Source: Pseudarthrobacter sulfonivorans (lineage in GTDB: Bacteria; Actinomycetota; Actinomycetes; Actinomycetales; Micrococcaceae). From it: a DNA stretch of 64,000 nt. Shown here piece after piece: positions 10,836-19,777 of the stretch (within the stretch, counting starts at the first letter, position 1; every line of letters starts with the position of its first letter). The stretch spans positions 62,001 to 126,000 of the forward strand of contig NZ_JACXBW010000003.1 in the NCBI RefSeq assembly GCF_014712225.1. The letters are read 5' to 3'. The notes under the pieces were generated by a model. The model was not told the DNA's origin. It saw only the letters and a list, made by a program, of their open reading frames with translations, and made no database searches. The position numbers and the translations under genes are program-made.

Positions 10836-12203
10836 ATGACTGAGGCACTGACCCATCCCACTGCTGCGACTACCGGAGATAACACGGGCGTTCCTGCTGC
10901 GCCGGAAGCGACGTCACCGGAGACCGCAGTGCCGCTGTCGCCCGAGGAAGTCGAGGCCGCAGTCCACGCCGTCGCCGACCGCTCCAAGCAGGCAGCCCGG
11001 CGGATGTCCCGGGCCAACCGGGCCTGGAAGGACCGTGGCCTCCGCGCCATCGGCGCCGCCCTGCTGGAACGGAAGAGCGTCATCCTGGCCGCCAATGCCA
11101 AGGACGTCGCTGCCGGAAAGGCCAACGGAACCTCGGCTGCGATGCTGGACCGGCTGACGCTTACCGATGCCCGAATCACCGGGCTCGTGGATGCCTTGGA
11201 GAACCTCGCCACCCTCCCGGACCCCGTGGGCAATGTGGTCCGCGGACAGACCCTGCCCAATGGCCTCCGCCTGCGCCAGGTCAACGTGCCCATGGGCGTG
11301 GTGGCCGCTATCTACGAGGCACGGCCCAATGTGACCGTTGACATCGCCGGCCTCGCGCTCAAGAGCGGAAACGCCGTCATCCTCCGGGGCGGCACCGCTG
11401 CGGCCGCCACGAATGAAGCCCTGGTGCAGGTACTCCGTGACGCCCTGCACGGCGTGGGCCTGCCCTCCGATGCCGTGCAGACGGTGGACCAGTACGGCCG
11501 GGAGGGCGCCAACGCCCTGATGCGGGCCCGCGGCCGCGTTGACGTGCTGATTCCCCGCGGCGGCCGGGACCTGATTCAATCCGTTGTGTTGAACGCAGCC
11601 GTCCCCGTCATCGAAACCGGTGAAGGCAACGTCCACATTTTCATCGACGAATCCGCCAGTGAAGAGATGGCGGTGGATATCCTGCTGAACGCCAAAACCC
11701 AGCGGCCCAGCGTCTGCAACACGGTGGAAACGCTGCTGGTCCACTCCCGCTCCACCGTGCTGCCGGCTGTGGCCGCCGCGCTCCGTGACGCCGGCGTCAC
11801 CCTCCACACGGACGACCGCATCCGCGCCGCCCTGCCTGCTTCCATCGAGTCAACGCCCGCAACGGACGCGGACTGGGAGACCGAGTACATGGACCTCGAC
11901 CTCGCCGTGGCCATGGTGGACAGCCTGGATGACGCCGTGAAGCACATCCGCACCTGGTCCACCGGCCATACCGAAGCCATCCTCACCAACAACCTCGCCA
12001 ACGCGGAGCGGTTCATTGCGGAGATTGACTCGGCGGCAGTCATCGTCAACGCGTCCACCCGGTTTACCGACGGCGGCGAGCTGGGCCTGGGTGCCGAGGT
12101 GGGCATCTCCACCCAGAAGCTGCACGCCCGCGGACCGATGGGGCTCACCGAGCTCACCACCACCAAGTGGATCGTGCAGGGCGAGGGCCAAGTCCGCGGC
12201 TAG
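10836..12203 (+). CDS. proA: Glutamate-5-semialdehyde dehydrogenase
   Basis: This enzyme reduces gamma-glutamyl phosphate to the semialdehyde with NADPH, the step after ProB. The 455 residues include a non-conserved Thr/Ala/Pro-rich start of about 30 residues. They also include the cofactor-site region PMGVVAAIYEARPNVT and the catalytic Cys in QRPSVCNTVETLLVH near residue 293. There is no Shine-Dalgarno sequence. Instead TAAACT at 10824-10829 lies six bases before the ATG, which fits a leaderless transcript with its own promoter. It could also be expressed from read-through of obg-proB. Confidence 0.95.
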   Translation: MTEALTHPTAATTGDNTGVPAAPEATSPETAVPLSPEEVEAAVHAVADRSKQAARRMSRANRAWKDRGLRAIGAALLERKSVILAANAKDVAAGKANGTSAAMLDRLTLTDARITGLVDALENLATLPDPVGNVVRGQTLPNGLRLRQVNVPMGVVAAIYEARPNVTVDIAGLALKSGNAVILRGGTAAAATNEALVQVLRDALHGVGLPSDAVQTVDQYGREGANALMRARGRVDVLIPRGGRDLIQSVVLNAAVPVIETGEGNVHIFIDESASEEMAVDILLNAKTQRPSVCNTVETLLVHSRSTVLPAVAAALRDAGVTLHTDDRIRAALPASIESTPATDADWETEYMDLDLAVAMVDSLDDAVKHIRTWSTGHTEAILTNNLANAERFIAEIDSAAVIVNASTRFTDGGELGLGAEVGISTQKLHARGPMGLTELTTTKWIVQGEGQVRG

Positions 12204-12281
12204 CAACGCGGTAACATAGACAGAAGTCCGGAACGGCGGGAAGATCCGCTGCCCACATCCTTGAAAACCCTAGGGGAGAAA

Positions 12282-12515
12282 ATGCTGCTCCAGCAGATCG
12301 CCACATCCGTCGCTGCCGCCACTGAACATGAGGAACTGGCACCGCTGATTGCGCCGCCGTTCGTGATCGGCGGTGTGATGTTCGTGGTCCTGCTGGCACT
12401 GATGTTCGTGACGCTGTCCTACTCCAACCTGGGTAACCGGCACGCCGCAACGGACGAGCACGCCGATCCGCACCGCCAGCACCCCAACAAGCACGACCAC
12501 GGCCAAGGCCACTGA
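12282..12515 (+). CDS. Small membrane protein of unknown function
   Basis: I do not recognise this 77-residue protein. It has a short N-terminal segment, one hydrophobic helix (about 28-48, [20 protein letters not shown]), and a His/Asp-rich tail ending [11 protein letters not shown]. The tail might bind metal, but that is only a compositional remark. GGGGAG sits five bases before the ATG, supporting translation. It lies between proA and nadD. Confidence 0.75.
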   Translation: MLLQQIATSVAAATEHEELAPLIAPPFVIGGVMFVVLLALMFVTLSYSNLGNRHAATDEHADPHRQHPNKHDHGQGH

Positions 12516-12567
12516 CATTTCCCGTGTTCTGCACCGTGAAGGTGCGCAAGGACGGCTGCGCCTGGGC

Positions 12568-13185
12568 GTGATGGGTGGGACATTTGATCCCATCCATCAC
12601 GGCCACCTTGTCGCAGCCAGTGAAGTGGCTGCCAAGTTCGGTCTGGACGAAGTGGTGTTTGTCCCCACCGGGCAGCCGTGGCAAAAAACGCACAAGCAGG
12701 TCAGCCAGCCTGAGCACCGGTACCTCATGACGGTGATCGCCACTGCATCCAATCCCCGCTTCACGGTGAGCAGGGTGGATATCGACCGGCCCGGTCCCAC
12801 GTATACCATTGATACCTTGCGTGACCTCCGGACCCAGCGCCCGGATGCGGACCTGTTCTTTATCACCGGCGCGGATGCGCTGGCACAGATCCTGTCCTGG
12901 AAAGACATTGATGAGCTGTGGTCACTGGCCCATTTCGTCGGTGTGACCCGTCCGGGACACGTGCTCGATGGCATGGGTCGGAAGGATGTCAGCCTGTTGG
13001 AGGTGCCGGCCATGGCGATTTCCTCCACGGATTGCCGGACCAGGGTGGCAGCGAACAACCCTGTCTGGTACTTGGTGCCCGACGGGGTGGTGCAATACAT
13101 CGCCAAATATGGACTGTACGCCGAGGGTCTGCCTCCCGAGGCTGCGCAAACTACCGAAACAGACGAGCCAGCAAGTACTGAATGA
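12568..13185 (+). CDS. nadD: Nicotinate-nucleotide adenylyltransferase
   Basis: The enzyme adenylates nicotinate mononucleotide in NAD synthesis. The 205 residues begin [13 protein letters not shown], the nucleotidyltransferase HxGH signature. They contain [25 protein letters not shown], and the SSTxxR motif as ISSTDCR. The start is either the GTG at 12568 or the adjacent ATG at 12571. Both lie unusually close to the catalytic motif, so a few residues could be missing, but no standard start codon occurs further upstream in frame after the preceding gene. The downstream membrane protein gene follows directly. Confidence 0.93.
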   Translation: MMGGTFDPIHHGHLVAASEVAAKFGLDEVVFVPTGQPWQKTHKQVSQPEHRYLMTVIATASNPRFTVSRVDIDRPGPTYTIDTLRDLRTQRPDADLFFITGADALAQILSWKDIDELWSLAHFVGVTRPGHVLDGMGRKDVSLLEVPAMAISSTDCRTRVAANNPVWYLVPDGVVQYIAKYGLYAEGLPPEAAQTTETDEPASTE

Positions 13186-13192
13186 GTTTTCA

Positions 13193-14545
13193 ATGAGTCA
13201 GGAACAGCCCCCCGTCCGCAGCCGCCGCGAACTGCGGCAGGCCAGAGATGAGAACACGGCTACCGGGTCCACGGGCCCGGGCCAGGTTTCGCCTGCCTCA
13301 AAACAGCGCCGCGCGGCCGACGCGCCGGTGGATTCCGTCTCGGAACAAACCCAGGCCCAGAGATCGTCGCAGATTCGGGCCCGGGACCGTGCTGCCCTGC
13401 GCACCATCAAGGAACTTGAAGAAAAGGAAGGGCAACTCTCGGCCGGCGGCCCTCCCACCCGCAGGCAGTTAAGGCTCCAGCAACTCAAGGAACAGGCCGT
13501 CACCTCGGCCAACCCCATCATCGCCGCCCCGATGGGTAAGCCGCTTCCTGCTGGCCCCGGCTCTCCGGCCGGCGCCAAGCCAGGACCCGCGGGGCCCCGC
13601 CCGGCATCAGGCCCCGGCGGATCGGGACCCCGCCCCGCATCGGGACCCGGCGCATCGGGACCCCGCCCGGCATCCGCACCCGGTACAGCACCCCGCCCAG
13701 CATCCGCACCCGCAGCAACGGGGCTTCCCGACGGCATGAGCGTGGAGCAGGCCCTTGCAGCCCGCGCCCTCATTGCCGAGCAGGCCAGGAACCAGCTGGC
13801 CAAAATGGAGCACATTGCCTCCCTGGATCCCGAAGCCGTGGACCCCGACATCCTCGCCGAGCAGATCGCCCTCGCGGAGCGTGCCGCGGTCCTCAACCGC
13901 CGGGCCATGGCCAAGCAGAAACTGGCCGAGCAGGCGGCGCCCCCTGCCCCGCAGAGCGCACCGCCGCAAGGCCCGCACGTGCAAGGCGCCTCCACGCAGG
14001 CCGTGCCCGGCCAGCCATCGCCCGGCCGGTCGGCTGGTCAGTCAGGTCCGGCCACAGCTGACAACCTCGCCATGGTCACGCCCCTTGAATTCGTCCAGGT
14101 TCCCGGCGTTGACCGGCCTGTCATGAAACCCCCGGCAACCTCGTACGTGCCGGTGCAGACACAGTCCGGAGCCAAAGTCCGGCAGGGCGGCAAGAGCCGG
14201 CGTCCTTCGTCCGCATCCCGGCAGGCGCCTTCGGCAACGGCACCGGGAGCAGCTTCAGGCCGTTCCCGGGTGATCGCCCGGGCCGAAGCCGCAGCCCGTG
14301 CAGCTACTGAACCGAAGCGCACGGTTCCGGTTATTCCGGACGTCTCGGCGGGGGAGGGTGAGGGTCTTTACGAGGACCTGCGCATTCCAGCCCGCTCCGC
14401 GCATGGCCTTGAGCCGCTGGACGCGGCTACGGCAGGCCTGACCCGCGCAAAGCGGCTCAGGCTCATGCAGGTCCTTGTCCTGGTTTTCGGGATTGCGGCC
14501 CTCATTTCCGGCGTCATCCTCATCGCCACCGGCGTCTCCCGCTGA
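13193..14545 (+). CDS. Pro/Ala-rich membrane-anchored protein, unknown function
   Basis: This 450-residue protein is not one I can name. It begins MSQEQPPVRSRRELRQAR, has short charged helical segments, a Gly-Pro-Arg-Pro-Ala repeat tract (about residues 130-175), and a long low-complexity middle. A single C-terminal hydrophobic helix (VLVLVFGIAALISGVILIATGV) suggests a tail-anchored topology with most of the protein in the cytoplasm. The ATG at 13193 starts seven bases after nadD without a clear ribosome binding site, so translation may be coupled. Its place between nadD and rsfS is its only functional context. Confidence 0.75.
   Translation: MSQEQPPVRSRRELRQARDENTATGSTGPGQVSPASKQRRAADAPVDSVSEQTQAQRSSQIRARDRAALRTIKELEEKEGQLSAGGPPTRRQLRLQQLKEQAVTSANPIIAAPMGKPLPAGPGSPAGAKPGPAGPRPASGPGGSGPRPASGPGASGPRPASAPGTAPRPASAPAATGLPDGMSVEQALAARALIAEQARNQLAKMEHIASLDPEAVDPDILAEQIALAERAAVLNRRAMAKQKLAEQAAPPAPQSAPPQGPHVQGASTQAVPGQPSPGRSAGQSGPATADNLAMVTPLEFVQVPGVDRPVMKPPATSYVPVQTQSGAKVRQGGKSRRPSSASRQAPSATAPGAASGRSRVIARAEAAARAATEPKRTVPVIPDVSAGEGEGLYEDLRIPARSAHGLEPLDAATAGLTRAKRLRLMQVLVLVFGIAALISGVILIATGVSR
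13590..13712 (+). repeat. Coding repeats encoding GPRPASGPG units
   Basis: About four degenerate 30-33-base units encode GPRPASGPGGS, GPRPASGPGAS, GPRPASAPGTA and PRPASAPA within the nadD-downstream membrane protein. They are in frame and likely to vary in number among strains. Confidence 0.7.
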
Positions 14546-14590
14546 CCGGCAGCGCCCCTTACAAAGCTTTAGAAAACTACAAGGAGTCAC

Positions 14591-14992
14591 GTGACTGCAT
14601 CAGATTCATCCATCGCCACAGCCCGTCAGGCCGCCAAGGCCGCCGCGGACAAGATCGCCCACGATATTGTGGCGCTCGATGTCAGCGAACGCCTCGCCCT
14701 GGCGGACGTCTTCCTCATCGCATCCGCACCGAGCGAGCGCCAGGTCAACGCCATCGTGGACGGCATTGAAGAAGAACTCTCCAAGCAGGATCTCCGTCCG
14801 GTCCGCCGCGAAGGCCGCGCCGGCGGACGCTGGGTGCTGCTCGACTACTCGGACATCGTGATCCATGTCCAGCACGAGGAAGACCGCGTTTTCTACGCCC
14901 TGGAGCGCCTGTGGAAGGACTGCCCCGTCGTCGACCTGCAGCTGGCCGGGGACACATCAGCCAAAGCATCTGCCGCTTCAGAAACCGAGTAA
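14591..14992 (+). CDS. rsfS: Ribosomal silencing factor
   Basis: RsfS binds L14 and blocks subunit joining, lowering translation in starvation. The 133-residue product has the compact family fold, with DVSERLALADVFLIASAPSERQVNAIVDGIEEEL and RWVLLDYSDIVIHVQHEEDRVFYALERLW. CAAGGAG lies upstream of the GTG start. The nadD-rsfS pairing is common across bacteria. The interposed membrane protein gene is the only unusual point. Confidence 0.95.
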   Translation: MTASDSSIATARQAAKAAADKIAHDIVALDVSERLALADVFLIASAPSERQVNAIVDGIEEELSKQDLRPVRREGRAGGRWVLLDYSDIVIHVQHEEDRVFYALERLWKDCPVVDLQLAGDTSAKASAASETE

Positions 14993-15021
14993 CCGGCCTC
15001 GCCAGCCCGAATATGCCCGAT

Positions 15022-15051
15022 TTGGAATTTTCGGAAATGCTGGTCTAAGAT
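15022..15051 (+). promoter_or_regulatory. Promoter of first tRNA-Ala
   Basis: TTGGAA (15022-15027) and TAAGAT (15046-15051) are separated by 18 bases and lie 40 bases before the mature tRNA. Confidence 0.6.
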
Positions 15052-15090
15052 ATTTGAGTTGCTCCGGAGATCACGGAGTAGCGAAGGTCC

Positions 15091-15163
15091 GGGGCTGTGG
15101 CGCAGCTGGTAGCGCACCTGCATGGCATGCAGGGGGTCAGGGGTTCGAGTCCCCTCAGCTCCA
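15091..15163 (+). tRNA. tRNA-Ala (anticodon GGC)
   Basis: A full cloverleaf folds. The acceptor arms GGGGCTG and CAGCTCC pair, the D arm is GCGC/GCGC, and the anticodon arm CCTGC/GCAGG surrounds loop ATGGCAT with anticodon GGC. The T arm is AGGGG/CCCCT with loop TTCGAGT. The anticodon reads GCC, a very frequent Ala codon in this genome. The 3' CCA is not fully encoded. An identical gene lies 248 bases downstream. Confidence 0.95.
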
Positions 15164-15170
15164 CCGGATA

Positions 15171-15206
15171 GTCCGCCGGAATCGAGAGATTCCGGCGGAC
15201 TTTTTT
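15171..15206 (+). terminator. Terminator after first tRNA-Ala
   Basis: Thirteen-base perfect arms (15171-15183 and 15188-15200) enclose a GAGA loop and are followed by six Ts. Confidence 0.92.
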
Positions 15207-15334
15207 GTTGCCTCCGCAGTCCCTGTACGCATTTCCCCCTCGCATGGTCTTATCCCCTCGTCGTGCGCGGGGGAGAAGTCCGTTGAGCGGGGACTTCTCC
15301 ACGTCATGCCTTTTTTCCGGCAAGCGGCTCCCGA

Positions 15335-15364
15335 TTGGCGCACAGCGCAGATTTCTATTAAGCT
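15335..15364 (+). promoter_or_regulatory. Promoter of second tRNA-Ala
   Basis: TTGGCG (15335-15340) and TAAGCT (15359-15364) are 18 bases apart, 48 bases before the second tRNA. This layout matches the first tRNA's promoter, although the sequences differ. Confidence 0.55.
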
Positions 15365-15411
15365 AATCAGGTTGCTTCGAGAGGCCTGAACGGCCTGGAG
15401 AGCGGCGGTTT

Positions 15412-15484
15412 GGGGCTGTGGCGCAGCTGGTAGCGCACCTGCATGGCATGCAGGGGGTCAGGGGTTCGAGTCCCCTCAGCTCCA
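15412..15484 (+). tRNA. tRNA-Ala (anticodon GGC), second copy
   Basis: The 73-base sequence is identical to the copy at 15091. The flanks differ, so this is a gene duplication with independent promoter and terminator and not a recent tandem block copy. Confidence 0.95.
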
Positions 15485-15506
15485 CCAAACCGGACCACGT
15501 GTCCAC

Positions 15507-15537
15507 AAAAAGAGCCACCCGGCCGGGTGGCTCTTTT
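15507..15537 (+). terminator. Terminator after second tRNA-Ala
   Basis: AGAGCCACCC pairs with GGGTGGCTCT around a short loop, with As before and TTTT after. It may also serve the cyclopropane-synthase-like gene that ends 40 bases further on the opposite strand. Confidence 0.85.
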
Positions 15538-15576
15538 CGTTTATCCGGTACTTTTCGGCTGCCGGTGCCGAGCGGT

Positions 15577-16884
15577 TCAGATCCAGTCCGTCCGGCGCAG
15601 CGGCGGCTGGTCCCCGCCGGCACGCTGGACCAGGACCTGGTTCACTCCCGTGAGGCCGGCTTCAAAGCCCAGGGCGCTTGAGGCCATGTACAGCCGCCAT
15701 ATCCGGGCCCGTCCCAGGCTGGTGAGGCCAACCGCTTCGTCCCAGTTGGTTTCCAGCCGCCGCACCCAGGCCCGCAGCGTCAGGGCGTAATGCCGGCGCA
15801 GGGCCTCAACGTCAAGGATCTCGAACCCGCCGCCCTCCAGCGCGGTGACCACTTCTCCGAGGCTGAGCATTTCGCCGTCCGGGAAGACGTAGCGCGGGAT
15901 GAACGAGTCAGGGTCCGGCTTGGTGGGCCCGGCATTCCAGGAGATGGCGTGGTTGAGCAGCCGCCCGCCGGGGCGGAGCAGCCCATGCAGCATCTGCGCA
16001 TAGTGCGGCATCTGTTCCCGGCCGACGTGCTCGGACATGCCTATGGAACTGATCGCGTCGAAGGGGCCGTCGTCGATATCCCGATAATCCTGCACGCGGA
16101 TGTCAATCCTTTCGGTCAGGCCTGCCTCGGCGGCACGCTTGCGGGCAAACACGGCCTGCTCCGAGGAGAGGGTCACCCCCACTACCGTGGCGCCGTAGCT
16201 TTGGGCGGCGTGCAGGGCAAAGCTGCCCCAGCCGCAGCCCACGTCCAGCACCCTCATCCCGGGTTTCAGGCCGAGCTTGCGGCAGACCAGGTCCAGCTTG
16301 GCCTTCTGCGCCCCGTCCAGACCCGCCGGAAGGCCGTTGTTGTCCGTGTAGGAGCCCTCACCCCACACGGCGCACGAGTAGGCCATCGACGCTCCCAGCA
16401 CGAGGGCGTAAAAGTCGTTGCCGACGTCGTAATGGTGCGAGATTGCCGCAGCATCCCGCTGCCGCGTGTGGAGCGGGCCCTTCCGGGTGACCTTTGCCTC
16501 TTCCGGCGGAGGGGTGGGGTTGGGGCCCACCGCTCCCAGCCGGACGGCGGTACTCAGCAGCGTGGCCAGCTCGCGGGGCGTCAGCGGCCGGAAGGGCCCG
16601 GGCTCGGAAAACTTGCCCGCCGAGCTCAGGGCAGCGAAGGCGGCGAAGATGTCGCCCGGCGCGTCGATGTCCCCGGCAACGTACGCGCGGCTCAACCCGA
16701 GTTGCCCGGGGGACCACAGGATCCGCCGCAGCGCCCGGCGGGACCTGAACTCGAGGACGGGTGCGTCGGGCGGCCCCGCCTCGGAACCGTCCCATGCCCG
16801 CAGCCTCAGCGGTATTTCATCAGTACCCAGGACGATGCCCAGCGCTTTCGCCAGCAGCGGTGCTGCCCGATTTTCCGTTGCCAT
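15577..16884 (-). CDS. Cyclopropane-fatty-acyl-phospholipid synthase family methyltransferase
   Basis: Family members use S-adenosylmethionine to methylate or cyclopropanate unsaturated acyl chains of membrane lipids. The 435-residue protein has an N-terminal lipid-binding region ([21 protein letters not shown]). The SAM-binding motif [16 protein letters not shown] lies near residue 205, followed by [10 protein letters not shown] and the typical FPDGE segment. The start MATENRAAP at 16884 follows AGAAAGG and is preferred to an upstream in-frame start ten codons earlier. A second family member lies at 38536. The gene is divergent from the PhnA-like gene. The exact modification made is not readable from sequence. 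Confidence 0.9.
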   Translation of the reverse strand: MATENRAAPLLAKALGIVLGTDEIPLRLRAWDGSEAGPPDAPVLEFRSRRALRRILWSPGQLGLSRAYVAGDIDAPGDIFAAFAALSSAGKFSEPGPFRPLTPRELATLLSTAVRLGAVGPNPTPPPEEAKVTRKGPLHTRQRDAAAISHHYDVGNDFYALVLGASMAYSCAVWGEGSYTDNNGLPAGLDGAQKAKLDLVCRKLGLKPGMRVLDVGCGWGSFALHAAQSYGATVVGVTLSSEQAVFARKRAAEAGLTERIDIRVQDYRDIDDGPFDAISSIGMSEHVGREQMPHYAQMLHGLLRPGGRLLNHAISWNAGPTKPDPDSFIPRYVFPDGEMLSLGEVVTALEGGGFEILDVEALRRHYALTLRAWVRRLETNWDEAVGLTSLGRARIWRLYMASSALGFEAGLTGVNQVLVQRAGGDQPPLRRTDWI

Positions 16885-16969
16885 GGTCGGTGCCTTTCTA
16901 CAGGTATGGCCCAACAGTACGACGGCGGCGGGGCGCCTGTCAGTGCAGCGGTCCGATTATCATGGGGGA

Positions 16970-17323
16970 GTGAATGAGTCCCTGCCGCCGTGCCCCGAAT
17001 GTGCCAGTGTTTACACCTATGAGATGGGTTCGCTCCTGGTCTGCCCGGAGTGCGGCCACGAGTGGGCCGCCGAGGCAGCGCCCGCAGCCGAGGAGGCCGG
17101 GCCGCGGGTCATCAAGGATGCGGTGGGTAATGTCCTGGCGGACGGCGACACCGTGACGGTAGTCAAGGACCTGAAAATCAAGGGCAGTTCCAACGTCATC
17201 AAGGTCGGAACCAAAGTCCGCGGCATTAGGCTCGTGGACGGCGTGGGCGATCACGACATCGACTGCAAAGTGGACGGCGTGGGGCCCATGCAGCTGAAAT
17301 CCTCCGTGGTGAAGAAGGTCTAG
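16970..17323 (+). CDS. PhnA-family zinc ribbon protein
   Basis: The 117-residue protein has an N-terminal zinc ribbon formed by [25 protein letters not shown] and a C-terminal domain [37 protein letters not shown], the family hallmark. The E. coli homologue was named for the phosphonate operon but is not needed for phosphonate breakdown, so function is unclear. The GTG start at 16970 overlaps GGGGGAG closely, which is awkward, but no better in-frame start is visible. It precedes the FAD enzyme gene by 19 bases. Confidence 0.88.
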   Translation: MNESLPPCPECASVYTYEMGSLLVCPECGHEWAAEAAPAAEEAGPRVIKDAVGNVLADGDTVTVVKDLKIKGSSNVIKVGTKVRGIRLVDGVGDHDIDCKVDGVGPMQLKSSVVKKV

Positions 17324-17342
17324 CGGAACCCGGCCAGCAGAC

Positions 17343-18401
17343 ATGGAAGACGGAACCACCGGCGTTGTGGTCATCGGCGCGGGGCAGGCGGGGCTCTCGG
17401 CGGCCTACCACCTGCAGCGCAGAAGAATCGAATACAAGGTCCTGGACGCCGAGAAAGGCCCCGGCGGTGCGTGGCGGCACCGCTGGAAAAGCCTCATCAT
17501 GGAAACGGTCAACGGCATCAGCGACCTCCCCGGAATCGCCAAACCCGACGTGGACCCGGCGGAACCCAGCTCAGAGTTCCTGAGCCGATACTTCAAAGCC
17601 TACGAGCACGAACTCGGGATCGAGGTCCTCCGTCCGGTCAAGGTCACGTCCGTGGCCAGGGAAGACGCGGATCCGGCGGGCCGACTTCGGGTCAGCTCTG
17701 ACCGGGGTGACTGGTCGGCGAAGGCGGTCATCAACGCCACCGGCACCTGGACCAGGCCGTTCTGGCCCATCTATCCGGGCCGCTCCACATTCCGGGGCCG
17801 GCAGCTGCATGTGGCCGATTACGTCTCCGCAGAAGAGTTCCGCGGCCTGCACGTCATTGTGGTGGGCGGGGGAATCTCCGCCGTCGGGCTGCTGGACGAG
17901 ATCTCACATGTCACCACCACCAGCTGGTTCACCCGGCGCGAGCCCGAATGGCGCGACGCCACCTTCGACGCGCAGGCCGGGCACGACGCCGTCGCCCTCG
18001 TCGAAGAACGCGTCCGGCAGGGGCTGCCCCCGCAGAGCGTCGTGGCCGTGACCGGCCTCATCTGGACGCCCGCCCTGCGGGCTGCAGAAAGACGGGGCGC
18101 GCTGCACCGGCAGCCCATGTTCAGTTCCATAGAGCCCGACGGCGTCCGGCTCACCGATGGCAGCCTCCTCCGGGCCGACGTGATCCTGTGGGCCACCGGG
18201 TTCCGCGCGGAGCTCGAACACCTCGCGCCACTTCACCTCAGGGGACCGGGCGGCGGGATCGCCATGGACGGAACCCAGGTGGCTGCCGAACCGCGCGTGC
18301 ACCTGGTGGGCTACGGCCCGTCGTCGTCCACCATTGGCGCGAACCGCGCGGGCCGGGCGGCCGTCGCGGCCATCCTGAAGTTGCCCGCGTTTCTGCAGTG
18401 A
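17343..18401 (+). CDS. FAD-dependent monooxygenase-like oxidoreductase
   Basis: The 352-residue protein resembles CzcO-type flavin monooxygenases. A first Rossmann motif, VVVIGAGQAGLSAAYHL, is at the N-terminus, and a second (VIVVGGGISAVGLLDE) is near residue 170 for NADPH. ILWATGFRAELEHL near the C-terminus is the family's ATG motif region. The substrate cannot be inferred. It is shorter than Baeyer-Villiger enzymes. The stop codon overlaps the GTG of the downstream methyltransferase (GTGA), implying coupling. Confidence 0.85.
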   Translation: MEDGTTGVVVIGAGQAGLSAAYHLQRRRIEYKVLDAEKGPGGAWRHRWKSLIMETVNGISDLPGIAKPDVDPAEPSSEFLSRYFKAYEHELGIEVLRPVKVTSVAREDADPAGRLRVSSDRGDWSAKAVINATGTWTRPFWPIYPGRSTFRGRQLHVADYVSAEEFRGLHVIVVGGGISAVGLLDEISHVTTTSWFTRREPEWRDATFDAQAGHDAVALVEERVRQGLPPQSVVAVTGLIWTPALRAAERRGALHRQPMFSSIEPDGVRLTDGSLLRADVILWATGFRAELEHLAPLHLRGPGGGIAMDGTQVAAEPRVHLVGYGPSSSTIGANRAGRAAVAAILKLPAFLQ

Positions 18402-19657
18402 CAGCCCAACCACCCAGCACACTCCCGGACGGCAGGAACCACGTGGCAGCGAACAGCCTTGAGGACATTTTCGGTAAGCTCCGGCGGCACCCCGACGTCG
18501 AGGCGCCCAACCTGCAGGCCTGGGACGCCACGGACAAGCTCCTGCTGGAAGCCGCGGCCGGCCGGGTAGGTCCGGACAGCCGACTGGCAGTAATCGGTGA
18601 CCGCTACGGCGCCCTCACCTTGGGGGCGTTGGCCTTCCTGGGCGTCCAGCGGGTCCGCGTGCACGAGGATCTCATCACGGGCGAGCGAGCCCTGCGGAAC
18701 AACGCAACCGTCCTGGGGCTGGCAGGCTTCGGGCAGTTGCCGCTGGGGGAGCGCCTGCTTTCCGGTGCGGGGACGGTGCTGCTGCAGTTGCCCAGAACCC
18801 TGGCGGAACTCGAGGAAATCGCCGAAGCCGTGGCCCTATACGCAGCCCCGGACGTTGTGCTCATCGCCGGCGGGCGGGTCAAGCACATGTCGCTGGGAAT
18901 GAACGCTGTCCTGGAGCGCCACTTCCGGACCGTCCAGCCCCAGCTGGCCCGGCAGAAGTCCCGCCTCATCATCGCCAGCAGTCCCAAGAAGGCCGCCCCG
19001 GATGCAGCTTCGGACACAGCTACGGAGGAAACGGGCGCACAAAGCTCCGGCCCCGCCGCCGGGCACGCCCCCATGGCGCACCCCGCCGTCGGACATCCCG
19101 CCGTCGAACACCTGGCCGAGCTGGACCTTGACGTTGCTGCGCACGGCGCCGTCTTCGCCGGCACGAAGCTGGACATCGGCACCAGGTTCCTGTTGACCTT
19201 CCTGCCGGAGATGCCCGCCGCCCGGCATGCCGTGGACCTCGGTTGCGGCACCGGGGTCCTCGCTGCCATGTACGCCCGGCAGAATCCCGGTTCCCGGGTC
19301 ACGGCGACTGACCGCTCCGCCGCTGCCGTCGCGTCGGCCGAAGCCACTGCGCGGGCCAACGGCCTCGCGGACCGGATCTCCGCGCTGCAGGATGACGCCA
19401 TGAGCACCCTGCCCGCAGCAAGTGTGGATCTGGTCCTGCTGAACCCGCCGTTCCACCTGGGCGCCAGCGTGCATGCCGGGGCCGGGCTCAAGCTGTTCGA
19501 GGCGGCAGCCCGGGTGCTTGCTCCGGGCGGTCAGCTGTGGACGGTCTTCAACCGCCACCTGCAATATCTCCCTGCCCTGGAACGGCGGGTCGGCCCCACC
19601 ACGGTCAGGGGCAACAACCCGAAATTCACGGTGGCGGTCAGCACCAGACGGGCTTAG
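18398..19657 (+). CDS. RlmG/RsmC-like SAM-dependent methyltransferase
   Basis: The 419-residue protein has the two-lobed plan of RlmG and RsmC, which make N2-methylguanine in rRNA. A degenerate N-terminal methyltransferase lobe (residues 1-190) precedes an active C-terminal lobe with AVDLGCGTGVLAAMYA and the catalytic LLNPPFHLG. A linker rich in Ala/His/Pro (about 200-240) joins them. The GTG start overlaps the preceding stop codon in GTGA. Whether it acts on 16S or 23S rRNA, or on another substrate, is open. Confidence 0.85.
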   Translation: MTAQPPSTLPDGRNHVAANSLEDIFGKLRRHPDVEAPNLQAWDATDKLLLEAAAGRVGPDSRLAVIGDRYGALTLGALAFLGVQRVRVHEDLITGERALRNNATVLGLAGFGQLPLGERLLSGAGTVLLQLPRTLAELEEIAEAVALYAAPDVVLIAGGRVKHMSLGMNAVLERHFRTVQPQLARQKSRLIIASSPKKAAPDAASDTATEETGAQSSGPAAGHAPMAHPAVGHPAVEHLAELDLDVAAHGAVFAGTKLDIGTRFLLTFLPEMPAARHAVDLGCGTGVLAAMYARQNPGSRVTATDRSAAAVASAEATARANGLADRISALQDDAMSTLPAASVDLVLLNPPFHLGASVHAGAGLKLFEAAARVLAPGGQLWTVFNRHLQYLPALERRVGPTTVRGNNPKFTVAVSTRRA

Positions 19658-19738
19658 GCAACCGGCCGCGCCGCGGTCCGCCTCCGGCTCTGGGCGTGCG
19701 TCAGGCGGTAACGTACCATTCAGACATCATCTGTACGT

Positions 19739-19767
19739 GGCCGCAAACTATGGGGGCCGCAAACTAT
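19739..19767 (+). repeat. Tandem 13-bp repeat in the ROK gene promoter
   Basis: GGCCGCAAACTAT occurs at 19739-19751 and again at 19755-19767, so the period is 16 bases. The second copy ends just before the ribosome binding site of the ROK regulator gene. It could be an operator, or a small duplication of promoter DNA. Confidence 0.8.
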
Positions 19768-19777
19768 AGGGGAGACC

